From Candidatus Omnitrophota bacterium (GTDB lineage Bacteria; Omnitrophota; Gorgyraeia; 2-01-FULL-45-10), in assembly GCA_030695725.1 (NCBI GenBank), contig JAUYPN010000006.1:1-13502 (forward strand): 13,502 bases of DNA, in the 5' to 3' direction. The stretch's first letter is position 1; each line of letters begins with the position of its first letter. Shown piece after piece: positions 6,753 through 13,502 of the stretch. A program made the translations under genes and the position numbers. The notes beneath the pieces are model-generated. The model had not been told where the DNA came from, searched no databases, and saw nothing but the letters and a program-made list of their open reading frames with translations.

Positions 6753-6863
6753 GGGTCATATACTCCTTTTTTATTCTTAGCCTATAAACAAAGCAAAAAT
6801 GTCTTCCGGTCCCTTATGCACTGCAAATTCTATGCACTGCAGCGGCCCTGCATAGCCGCGCCG
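6753..6863. promoter_or_regulatory. Glycosyltransferase-antiporter spacer with 11-bp direct repeats
   Basis: TATGCACTGCA occurs at 6815-6825 and again at 6831-6841, a 16-bp period. Next to it GCGGC and GCCGC (6842-6846, 6855-6859) can form a small hairpin just after the glycosyltransferase stop codon, without a T tract. The direct repeat could be an operator for the antiporter gene. I see no convincing -35/-10 pair, so the promoter is not placed. Confidence 0.4.
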
Positions 6864-8267
6864 TCAGGTACGTTTAGACCTCACATACTGATCGTATGAT
6901 TTGACACCGCGCAGAGAGCTGATCGTCCCGATAATTTTGGCTGCGCTTATGATCCATCTGTAGAAGAAGAACTCGGTTAGCGTAAGCATAATAAGGTATG
7001 CTATGTATCTCATCTTAAAAAGCCTTTGTCCTTCCACGAATGCCAGCATGCTCAAAAGCGAGACAAAAGATTGCGATAAGAGCATAAATAATAAGTATGC
7101 TAAGAATATATTGATATTCAGGACGCCCATTAGCCAGCCTGCCGTAACGAACGCGATACTTATAACCTCCATAAAAACACCCAAGGCCTCATATAAAACA
7201 AAGTACGGCATCGCTAAAAATCCAAAAGCGCCGTATTTTGGATTGCACGTCATATACTTATACCGCCACACGGTCTCATTGACCACCCGCTGCCAGCGGT
7301 TACGCTGCATTATAAGCGCCGGAAGATTATCCGGCCCTTCCGTCCACCCAACGTAAAATGGAAGCATCACTATCTTATATCCTTTATCCTTATTCTTCGC
7401 CATGTAATCATGGACTCTGAATGTTAATTCTATATCCTCGCACGTAAACTCAGCGGAAAATCCACCCAATTCATACAGGACATCTTTACGCCACACCCCA
7501 AACCCCCCTGCCACGTTAGGCATGGCGTTATATTTGCTCCATGCCAGGCGGTTACCTATAAATGAGCGTATATACTCTATATTCTGATAGGCGACTATGG
7601 GATTGTAGGAAAAACTGCGGTCTATAATAGCGCCTTCTTTTATCTTAAAGCCGTTAACAAGGCCGAAGTAACTGCCGATACCTATTATCTTATCCGGATC
7701 TTTCTTGACCTGCGCCATGACCTTAAGTAAAGAGTCTCTCTCCAGTATGGTGTCGGCGTCCGTGACGCATATATAGTCGTATTGGGCTATGTTCAATCCC
7801 GCGTTAGAGGCGCCCGCTTTCTTATGGCCGGACTCTTTATTTATTACGGTGATATTGGGATATTTATCACTTCTTAAGATCTCCCGCACCTTTCCGTCCT
7901 TATAATGGTGTACGTACATGAGGTTGACCGGCTTAAGATCGAGCAGATCATTTAACTTTTCAAACGTCTTGTCCGTAGAGCCGTCATTTACAACTATGAT
8001 CTCAAACTTCGGGTAGTTTAGATTTATGAGGGACTTCAATGAATCGGATATCCACTTCTCCTCGTTGCGCGCAGGCATGATTATGGATACGGACAGCTTT
8101 AGAGTAGCTAGATAAAATAACGAGGAGTCCTCTTCGGCTCCTTGAGATTCTCTTCTTACCGCCTCAAAAGATCCTATCAGCGTAAGAAAGAGATAAAACG
8201 CTGTGAGGATCACGAAGTAGCCGAGCGAGGCTATAAAAACAGCGTATATTATACTAGGAGTAAACAT
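6864..8267 (-). CDS. Processive membrane glycosyltransferase, family 2
   Basis: This 467-residue inner-membrane enzyme likely polymerises a beta-linked polysaccharide from a nucleotide sugar. It has an N-terminal membrane segment (about 8-32), a cytoplasmic GT-A domain and three to four membrane segments from about 347 to 440. The GT2 residues are all present: the start of the fold at SIIMPARNEE (61-70), Asp95 in VVNDGSTD, the DAD motif (170-172), the catalytic Glu277-Asp278 in TCEDIE, and QRNRW (321-325), the QxxRW signature of processive synthases such as cellulose, PNAG and hyaluronan synthases. The polymer cannot be read from sequence. It starts 3 nt after the HEAT-repeat gene and closes the envelope-glycan group. 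No PilZ domain is seen. Confidence 0.92.
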   Translation of the reverse strand: MFTPSIIYAVFIASLGYFVILTAFYLFLTLIGSFEAVRRESQGAEEDSSLFYLATLKLSVSIIMPARNEEKWISDSLKSLINLNYPKFEIIVVNDGSTDKTFEKLNDLLDLKPVNLMYVHHYKDGKVREILRSDKYPNITVINKESGHKKAGASNAGLNIAQYDYICVTDADTILERDSLLKVMAQVKKDPDKIIGIGSYFGLVNGFKIKEGAIIDRSFSYNPIVAYQNIEYIRSFIGNRLAWSKYNAMPNVAGGFGVWRKDVLYELGGFSAEFTCEDIELTFRVHDYMAKNKDKGYKIVMLPFYVGWTEGPDNLPALIMQRNRWQRVVNETVWRYKYMTCNPKYGAFGFLAMPYFVLYEALGVFMEVISIAFVTAGWLMGVLNINIFLAYLLFMLLSQSFVSLLSMLAFVEGQRLFKMRYIAYLIMLTLTEFFFYRWIISAAKIIGTISSLRGVKSYDQYVRSKRT

Positions 8268-8270
8268 ATA

Positions 8271-9395
8271 TCATGACCCGCTGTCTATTTTGGATAAAAT
8301 TTCCGTTATCCGCGCTTTTGTGGACGGATCAAGGCTTTCGAGCGAATTTTTAAGCACCATGATAGCATATTTCTTCGGGACACAATCTTTGCCGGTTACA
8401 AACTTCTCTATATAAGGCAGAGAAGCCTCTATGTGATCCATCATTACGTCTTTTATCGCGTCAGCCACTGACCATGACGCGTCATTTATCAGGTTTACGA
8501 CTTCGGGCAAGACCTTGTCACCCATGATCTTTTCGAGCGCAAAGACAGCGTGCCGCTTTACAAGCCAGCTGTCATCTTTTATGCGCTTTAAAAGCGTCTG
8601 TTTTGCGGCATCACTGCCGATATTTCCCAGGCAGTCACAGGCAGCGGCACGGACTTCTGCGTTCATATCATAAGTAAGTTTTTCTAGTTTATCGATATGC
8701 CCCTTAGGAGCAAATTTTGAAAGGATCGTAAGCGCCCGGAATCGAATCGATGCATTGCGGCTATCCGTCAATCTAATCACGTCTTCGGCTATCTCTTTTG
8801 GAAAACCCTCAAGTATCGAAGCGACCCTGTAACCGCTAGACGGATATTTTTTCAAAAAACTTAGAAGCGCCTGTGCGGATCTCACGGTCTTTATCTGTCC
8901 TAAAGATACCATCGAAAAATACGCTATATCTTCATCCTTACTAAGAAGCTTACCTCTAAGGATATCTATGGCCGATTCTACCTGTGTATAGCCGAGGCAT
9001 AGCATCGCCTCTATCCCGCGCCATTTATTTATCGAATTTCCCGCGGCTTTCGAGAGCTTTGCGATCTGTTCGGAAGTGGTAAAACAGCTTCTTAATAACT
9101 GCTGCTCAGAATCATTGAAGAACGCGGTATCCATGTTCCGATTCATTGCTATGTCTAGAAATTGCTGCGGAGTGATCCCGTTAAAAAAAGACTGACAGAC
9201 AGCTTCGGAATGGCCTTTCCCTGCAAGGACTGTTTCGTAGACATCCTTTTTTATTTCTAAAAGCCCCGCGAGGCGTCTATTCCAGATATGATCCTTAAAT
9301 GCTGCAGAAAAAACTATAACTATGGCCGTAACTACTACGGTACCAAATAATGCTGCATTAACCGCCCATATTATATCGGAATAGTAATCGAACAT
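8271..9395 (-). CDS. Membrane-anchored HEAT-repeat protein
   Basis: This 374-residue protein has one hydrophobic segment (about 9-32) followed by basic residues (K34, R40, R41, K49, K50), which predicts that the rest faces the cytoplasm. From about residue 125 to the end, repeated helix pairs of about 30 residues match HEAT/PBS-lyase-type repeats, for example SIRFRALTILSKFAP (216-230), EVRAAACDCLGNIG (247-260) and LVKRHAVFALEKI (278-290). HEAT solenoids bind proteins, so an adaptor role for the adjacent glycosyltransferase is plausible but inferred. Its ATG directly follows the stop codon of the barrel gene (TAAATG), and the glycosyltransferase begins 3 nt downstream. No enzymatic motif is visible. 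Confidence 0.85.
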   Translation of the reverse strand: MFDYYSDIIWAVNAALFGTVVVTAIVIVFSAAFKDHIWNRRLAGLLEIKKDVYETVLAGKGHSEAVCQSFFNGITPQQFLDIAMNRNMDTAFFNDSEQQLLRSCFTTSEQIAKLSKAAGNSINKWRGIEAMLCLGYTQVESAIDILRGKLLSKDEDIAYFSMVSLGQIKTVRSAQALLSFLKKYPSSGYRVASILEGFPKEIAEDVIRLTDSRNASIRFRALTILSKFAPKGHIDKLEKLTYDMNAEVRAAACDCLGNIGSDAAKQTLLKRIKDDSWLVKRHAVFALEKIMGDKVLPEVVNLINDASWSVADAIKDVMMDHIEASLPYIEKFVTGKDCVPKKYAIMVLKNSLESLDPSTKARITEILSKIDSGS

Positions 9396-10229
9396 TTAGA
9401 ATTTGACGGATACCGCAAAATTTATGCCGCGCTTTATGAACTTCGGCTCTTCTGTACCGTAGGAATAGCCAAACCTGCAATTGATTCCCTTGTATAAATT
9501 GATATTTACGCCCGTGAACAGGATATATCCAAATTCATCTGCGGCATCCATACCGTTTATATCATAAAGCCTTCCGCCCACGGCCACTCCGCAGTTCCAG
9601 CGCAGGAATTTCGTAATGGCGAAATCGCCTTTGAAGACTCCTATACTGGCGGTATCATGACTCTCCATATAAGAAGCGCCGTAATTTGCGCTCATATAAC
9701 TATCGCCAAAGTAATAGATAAGACCGGGCGCTACCAGGTCAGTATCGTCGCCCCTGTAGGCGCGGTAAGTATAACTTATCTGGGCGAAGAGATCCTTATA
9801 AATTTTGTGGCCATATTCCGCTATTGTTTGCCACTGATATATAAAATTGCAGTCCCATCCATAGCCTAATTCTATATGGGCGTATTGATTCGGAAAAGTC
9901 AGATATGAGCCCACATTCACTGTTTGGTCTTTTACGTCGAATCGTTCCAACTGCGAAAACGCCAGGTAACCATGGACATTCTTATGCAGATATCCGAAAA
10001 GTTCGATAAGTTCATTCCAGTGTCCGGTCTTGGCTCCCTGGAGTACATCACTCGGCTCATAGAAGCTGTCGGCATACCAATGGTCCTTCTCCTCGGCCTT
10101 CTCCTCTATTATGGCGAGCGGAGGAGTTAGTCTCTGCACTAATCTATCAATCGATGCCTGCTCGACGGCACAGGAAAGCCTTGGTATCGTTATGAAAATG
10201 AGGGCTAATATGAGTGACTTTTTAATCAC
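9396..10229 (-). CDS. YaiO-like outer-membrane beta-barrel protein
   Basis: This 277-residue protein has a Sec signal peptide (1-21, likely cut after SCA), a short polar linker, and a C-terminal part with alternating hydrophobic and aromatic strands ending in Phe277, the usual barrel-assembly signature. Length and pattern resemble the YaiO family, which in E. coli sits near a GT2 gene (yaiP); this match is by recognition and was not aligned. Outer-membrane passage or anchoring of the polysaccharide is the inferred role. A lipobox at Cys20 is unlikely because Arg is at -3. The start is GTG at 10229 with only a weak purine-rich upstream stretch. It overlaps the end of an upstream small frame by 8 nt, which suggests translational coupling. 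Confidence 0.8.
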   Translation of the reverse strand: MIKKSLILALIFITIPRLSCAVEQASIDRLVQRLTPPLAIIEEKAEEKDHWYADSFYEPSDVLQGAKTGHWNELIELFGYLHKNVHGYLAFSQLERFDVKDQTVNVGSYLTFPNQYAHIELGYGWDCNFIYQWQTIAEYGHKIYKDLFAQISYTYRAYRGDDTDLVAPGLIYYFGDSYMSANYGASYMESHDTASIGVFKGDFAITKFLRWNCGVAVGGRLYDINGMDAADEFGYILFTGVNINLYKGINCRFGYSYGTEEPKFIKRGINFAVSVKF

Positions 10230-10324
10230 ATTTTTCTTTAAACTTTTCAGCTATATCTACGGCTTCCGCTATATTCTTTATCTCTTGGCCCGTCATCTAC
10301 AAGCAATATCTTCTTTTTAGCCAT
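10222..10324 (-). pseudogene. Remnant or frameshifted small gene beginning like a response regulator
   Basis: An ATG at 10324 begins two bases after the epimerase stop and has GGAAGG about 9 nt upstream. It reads MAKKKILLVDD, the classic first strand of a CheY-like receiver, then runs to a stop at 10247 (25 residues). A second frame, from an ATG at 10296 to a stop at 10222, reads MTGQEIKNIAEAV followed by DIAEKFKEKCD. Removing one G from the GGG at 10289-10291 joins the two into a single 33-residue frame whose stop overlaps the yaiO-like GTG. Either a receiver gene has been deleted down to its ends, or this is a real small ORF with an indel. The rest of the receiver (phosphoacceptor Asp, Thr, Lys) is absent. 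Confidence 0.55.
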
Positions 10325-10326
10325 TA

Positions 10327-11322
10327 TCAGATCCCTTCCAGTGCATCCGGATTTTCCTCAAAATACCGTTTCGTCTTTTCAAGTATCTCTTTAAGGCTCG
10401 TCTTGGGCGAAAAACCGGCTATTCTTTTAAGCTTCGTCAGATCCGGCACTCTCTTCTTTATATCCTGAAAATTGACGCCGTAATATTTACGATACGGTTC
10501 GAATACTATTTCGGACGAGCTTCCCGTGATCTTTTTTATCTCCCGGGCGAGATCTTTTATAGATATCTCGTTTTCGCAGCCTAAGTTTATCACTTCGCCG
10601 TTCGCCTTTTCGGTAGACGCCAGCTTTATGATTAATTTTATAGCGTCGTCCACATATGTGAAACAGCGCACCTGTTTTCCGTCACCGTAGACGGGCATCG
10701 GTTCATTCTTTAGCGCGAATTTGAAGAAACGCGGTATCACCATGCCGTATCTTCCGAGCTGTCCCGGCCCGACGACGTTAAAGAGCCTCACTACAACTAC
10801 CTGAAGACCTCTTTCCTTATGATATGCTATGGCGAAAAATTCATCTAATAATTTTGAACAGGCATAACTCCACCTGTTAACATCGGGCGGGCCCATGACA
10901 ACATCTTCGTCCTCTTTAAAAGGACATTTTTCACTCTTACCATAAACTTCGGATGTGGAGGTTATAACTACTTTAACACCGTGAGCGGAAGCGTATTTCA
11001 GGACGATCGATGTGCCGATCGTATCGTATATTATCGTTTCAAGAGGGTTATCGACTACGTTCTTTACTCCTACGGTGGCGGCGAGGTGATATATGAGATC
11101 GCATTTTTCAATAGCTTTTGCTATCAGCGACTCATCGGTAATGGATCCTGTTATTAAATTAAAATTTTTATCTCTGGAGAATGGCTTCAGATTCTCTTTC
11201 CGGCCTGTTGAAAAATCATCGATGACCGTCACATTATATTTCTTCTTTAAGAGCTCCTTCGTCAGAACGGATCCTATAAATCCGGCGCCGCCTGTTATCA
11301 ATACGTTTTTTATTTCTTTCAT
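10327..11322 (-). CDS. NAD-dependent nucleotide-sugar epimerase/dehydratase (extended SDR)
   Basis: This 331-residue cytoplasmic enzyme acts on NDP-sugars. The Rossmann glycine motif TGGAGFIG is at 10-17 and the NAD-binding acidic residues at 35-36. The catalytic set is Ser122/Thr123/Ser124 in TSTSEVYG, with Tyr153 and Lys157 in RWSYACSK. GPPDVNRWSY and RLFNVVGPGQ place it among UDP-glucose 4-epimerase, UDP-glucuronate decarboxylase and dTDP-glucose dehydratase relatives; the exact reaction cannot be decided here. It starts 9 nt after pfkA without a clear Shine-Dalgarno, and a 14-bp palindrome lies across that junction. It stands at the head of the barrel-HEAT-glycosyltransferase group, so it probably supplies or modifies that system's sugar donor. 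Confidence 0.9.
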   Translation of the reverse strand: MKEIKNVLITGGAGFIGSVLTKELLKKKYNVTVIDDFSTGRKENLKPFSRDKNFNLITGSITDESLIAKAIEKCDLIYHLAATVGVKNVVDNPLETIIYDTIGTSIVLKYASAHGVKVVITSTSEVYGKSEKCPFKEDEDVVMGPPDVNRWSYACSKLLDEFFAIAYHKERGLQVVVVRLFNVVGPGQLGRYGMVIPRFFKFALKNEPMPVYGDGKQVRCFTYVDDAIKLIIKLASTEKANGEVINLGCENEISIKDLAREIKKITGSSSEIVFEPYRKYYGVNFQDIKKRVPDLTKLKRIAGFSPKTSLKEILEKTKRYFEENPDALEGI

Positions 11323-11326
11323 ATTT

Positions 11327-11340
11327 TTGACTTAAGTCAA
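11327..11340. repeat. Perfect 14-bp palindrome at the pfkA-epimerase junction
   Basis: TTGACTTAAGTCAA is fully self-complementary and covers the pfkA stop codon and the start of the 9-nt spacer. It could be an operator half-way between the two genes or a chance palindrome at a constrained junction. It does not supply a ribosome-binding site. Confidence 0.5.
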
Positions 11341-12309
11341 TATTTTGATGAGCCTGCACAGAGAGTTAACGTCCGCGGCCTTCTTTGTAACTGCGGTTCC
11401 CAATCCCACAATATTTATCTTATTGCCGATAACCCCGACCGCCTTTGCGTTCAGGCCTTTTCTTAAGAGACTGACGGCTTCGGCCCCCAGCCGCGTTGCG
11501 AGAGTTCTGTCTCTTGCCGTGGGGGAGCCGCCTCTTTGAATATGCCCGAGGGTCACGACGCGCGTTTCAAGACTTGTAGTATCGGTGATCATTTTGGCTA
11601 TATCGCCTGCCTTGGCTACTCCTTCGGCAACGATGACGATCCAGCTCATCTTTCCTCTTAAGTTGCCCTCAACTATATCCTGGCATAGCTCCTGCATGTC
11701 GTACTTTCTTTCCGGTATCAGGACATCTTCCGCGCCGCCCGACAACGCGGCGTTTATAGCTATGTATCCGGAGCTGCGTCCCATCACTTCCACGATAAAT
11801 ATGCGCTCCATGCTCGTAGCCGTGTCTCTTATCTTATCTATAGCTTCAAGAGCGGTATTGACCGCGGTATCGGATCCTATGGTGAAGTCGGTGCCCTTAA
11901 TATCGTTATCGATGCTTCCCGGCACACCGATACAGGGCACTCCCCACTCTTTATTGAAAATATGTCCGCCTCGATAAGTGCCGTCACCGCCTATCAGGAC
12001 GAGACCGTCTATATTATTCCTCTTTATCACTTCGTAAGCGCGTCTCCTGCCGGCCGCCGTTTTGAATTTATCGCTTCTACCGGTCTTAAGGATAGTTCCG
12101 CCTCTATTGATTATGTTCGATACCGACCTGTGATCGAGGATCTTCATCTCCTCGTTGATAAGGCCTTCGTACCCCCTGAAGATGCCAAAAGCTTCCATCT
12201 TATAATGAACGGCGCTCCGGACGATGCTGCGTATAGCCGCATTCATTCCGGGCGCATCGCCGCCGCTCGTTAGCACCCCTATCCTCTTCATCTTTTTCTT
12301 CATGCGCAT
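11332..12309 (-). CDS. pfkA: ATP-dependent 6-phosphofructokinase
   Basis: This 325-residue enzyme phosphorylates fructose 6-phosphate to fructose 1,6-bisphosphate, the committed step of glycolysis. It shows LTSGGDAPGMN (13-23), GGDGTYRG (107-114), PGSIDNDI (130-137) with catalytic Asp134, MGRSSGY (176-182) and HIQRGG (256-261). Gly at GGDG and in PGSIDND, in place of Asp and Lys, indicates ATP rather than pyrophosphate as donor. Three starts are possible. Family members usually begin at the third Met (MKRIGVLTSGG, ATG at 12291); the ATGs at 12309 and 12303 add a short Lys-rich extension. None has a good Shine-Dalgarno. The gene lies 23 nt after the arsenite permease and 9 nt before the epimerase. 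Confidence 0.96.
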   Translation of the reverse strand: MRMKKKMKRIGVLTSGGDAPGMNAAIRSIVRSAVHYKMEAFGIFRGYEGLINEEMKILDHRSVSNIINRGGTILKTGRSDKFKTAAGRRRAYEVIKRNNIDGLVLIGGDGTYRGGHIFNKEWGVPCIGVPGSIDNDIKGTDFTIGSDTAVNTALEAIDKIRDTATSMERIFIVEVMGRSSGYIAINAALSGGAEDVLIPERKYDMQELCQDIVEGNLRGKMSWIVIVAEGVAKAGDIAKMITDTTSLETRVVTLGHIQRGGSPTARDRTLATRLGAEAVSLLRKGLNAKAVGVIGNKINIVGLGTAVTKKAADVNSLCRLIKILT

Positions 12310-12315
12310 ATTATA
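12310..12315 (-). promoter_or_regulatory. Possible -10 element for pfkA
   Basis: A perfect TATAAT lies on the minus strand in the 23-nt gap between the arsenite permease and pfkA. The predicted start of transcription would be near 12303, giving a leaderless message for the second ATG or a 12-nt leader for the third. No good -35 is present 17 bp upstream (TATTAA), so this may be chance in an AT-rich gap. Confidence 0.35.
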
Positions 12316-12332
12316 CTACTTTTACCCTTTTA

Positions 12333-13502
12333 TTAATAGCTCACGGAACATTCGCGCGTAAACCAATTCTGTGTTCGTAAACAGAATTTAACTAACATTA
12401 ACATGGTAGGCACTTCAATCAATACGCCTACAACTGTCGCCAGCGCCGCTCCCGAGGAAATTCCAAAAAGCATAGTCGCTGTGGCAATGGCAACTTCAAA
12501 ATGATTGCTTGCGCCAACCATCGCCGATGGAGCCGCATCCTCGTAGGTTAACTTCAGTTTCTTTGCCATCCAATATGTGATCCCGAAGATAAAACACGTT
12601 TGGATAAAAAGCGGTATCGCTATCCATAGGATCGTTAGCGGCTGCGCAAGGATAGCTCTCCCTTTAAAAGAAAACAAAAGCACAAGGGTAAATAGAAGCG
12701 CAATGATTGAAACAGGCGACAACACGTGAAGGAACTTCTCATTAAACCACTCTATGCCTTTATGCGACACTATCCACTTCCGTGAAAAATATCCTGCCAC
12801 AAGAGGTAATGCCACGTAGATAATGATCGATAATAATAGCGCCTGCCACGGAACCGGCATTCTTCCGACGCCCAGAAGAAATCCACCCAAAACTCCGTAA
12901 AGCAAAAGCATGGTCAGCGAATTAATGGCAACCATGACCAGCGTATGGCCGTCATTACCTTTAGCAAGGAATCCCCACACCAAAACCATAGCTGTGCAGG
13001 GGGCAATGCCAAGTAGAATAGATCCGGCAAAATAACTGCGCCAGAGCGGCACTTGAAGCATCTTTAAGCCTTCATGCATAACAACCGTTCCTGCGCCATG
13101 TATAGAACCCATCAGCCAGTCAACCCCGGGAGGAAGTTTAACAAAATCTACCGCTTCCGTTCCGATCAATCCTTTAAAGACGATCCCAAGAAAAAAGTAA
13201 GCTATGGCATACATGGTAAAAGGTTTTACCGCCCAATTTACAAAAAGAGTCAACCATACCGGCTTAGGCGATTTTCCCGCTTTTATAACTTCCGCAAAAT
13301 CAATCTTTACCATTATGGGGTACATCATGAAAAACAGGCAAATCGCAATTGGTATTGAAACGACCGGCGCTCCGCTTACATAGATAGCCATACCATCAAG
13401 AAACTTTGCCGCGCCCGGAGCAACTTTGCCGATCCATATACCTAACACAATGCATATAAAAACCCACAGCGTTAGATACTTCTCAAAAAAACTTAAGCTG
13501 CG
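12333..13502 (-). CDS. acr3: ACR3-family arsenite efflux permease, 5' end outside the window
   Basis: This inner-membrane transporter of about ten segments exports arsenite (As(III)) using the proton gradient. The reading frame is open without a stop to the right edge of the window. The extra N-terminal residues (SLSFFEKYLTLWVF) fit the usual ACR3 start, so the GTG at 13448 is not the true start and the gene is cut by the window; 389 residues are visible. Family signatures are the conserved Cys in GIAPCTAMVLVWG (Cys169 of the visible part) and GASNHFEVAIA near the C-terminus. The loop before APCTAM is longer than in compact ACR3 proteins and contains IHGAGTVVMHEG. The rest of an ars operon, if any, lies beyond the window. 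Confidence 0.92.
   Translation of the reverse strand, partial: RSLSFFEKYLTLWVFICIVLGIWIGKVAPGAAKFLDGMAIYVSGAPVVSIPIAICLFFMMYPIMVKIDFAEVIKAGKSPKPVWLTLFVNWAVKPFTMYAIAYFFLGIVFKGLIGTEAVDFVKLPPGVDWLMGSIHGAGTVVMHEGLKMLQVPLWRSYFAGSILLGIAPCTAMVLVWGFLAKGNDGHTLVMVAINSLTMLLLYGVLGGFLLGVGRMPVPWQALLLSIIIYVALPLVAGYFSRKWIVSHKGIEWFNEKFLHVLSPVSIIALLFTLVLLFSFKGRAILAQPLTILWIAIPLFIQTCFIFGITYWMAKKLKLTYEDAAPSAMVGASNHFEVAIATATMLFGISSGAALATVVGVLIEVPTMLMLVKFCLRTQNWFTRECSVSY

Noticed and set aside
6738..6758. Seven-codon leader frame just upstream of and overlapping the antiporter start
   Set aside because: The ATG is only 3 nt from the GGAG, too close for good initiation, and a frame this short needs conservation evidence that I cannot get here.

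Overview
The window reads like chromosome from an uncultivated Gram-negative bacterium. An outer-membrane beta-barrel gene shows the diderm envelope. The mix of genes and the palindromic intergenic repeats resemble Omnitrophota or related genomes; that placement is inference and was not tested. All twelve genes I can support (eleven proteins and one tRNA) lie on the minus strand, so the window is read from right to left. The apparent plus-strand open frames are antisense shadows.

Right part (13502 to about 10327): an ACR3-type arsenite efflux permease whose 5' end lies outside the window, then ATP-dependent 6-phosphofructokinase (pfkA), then an extended-SDR nucleotide-sugar epimerase/dehydratase. 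Spacing is tight (23 nt and 9 nt).

Middle-right (about 10324 to 6864): the epimerase runs, with almost no spacing, into a tiny frameshifted or deleted response-regulator-like remnant, a YaiO-like outer-membrane barrel, a membrane-anchored HEAT-repeat protein and a processive membrane family-2 glycosyltransferase. Together these look like a compact module that makes a sugar nucleotide, polymerises it at the inner membrane and passes the polymer through the outer membrane. This is the best candidate for a poorly described system here.

Middle (6863 to 4585): a spacer with an 11-bp direct repeat, then a CPA2-type cation/proton antiporter fused to a C-terminal PTS EIIA domain. A good sigma70-like promoter follows.

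Left part (4584 to 402): archease, its partner RNA ligase RtcB, seryl-tRNA synthetase (serS), a membrane M50-like HExxH protein translationally coupled to serS, and finally tRNA-Ser(UGA) in the same orientation. This is an RNA repair and serine-charging neighbourhood. The archease-rtcB and rtcB-serS spacers carry copies of one palindromic element (GGGTCTGACCC) abutting the stop codons. The leftmost 640 bases are rich in perfect and near-perfect inverted repeats. One inverted repeat includes the 3' end of the tRNA gene, and another belongs to the widespread GTCATTGCGAGC-type repeat class.
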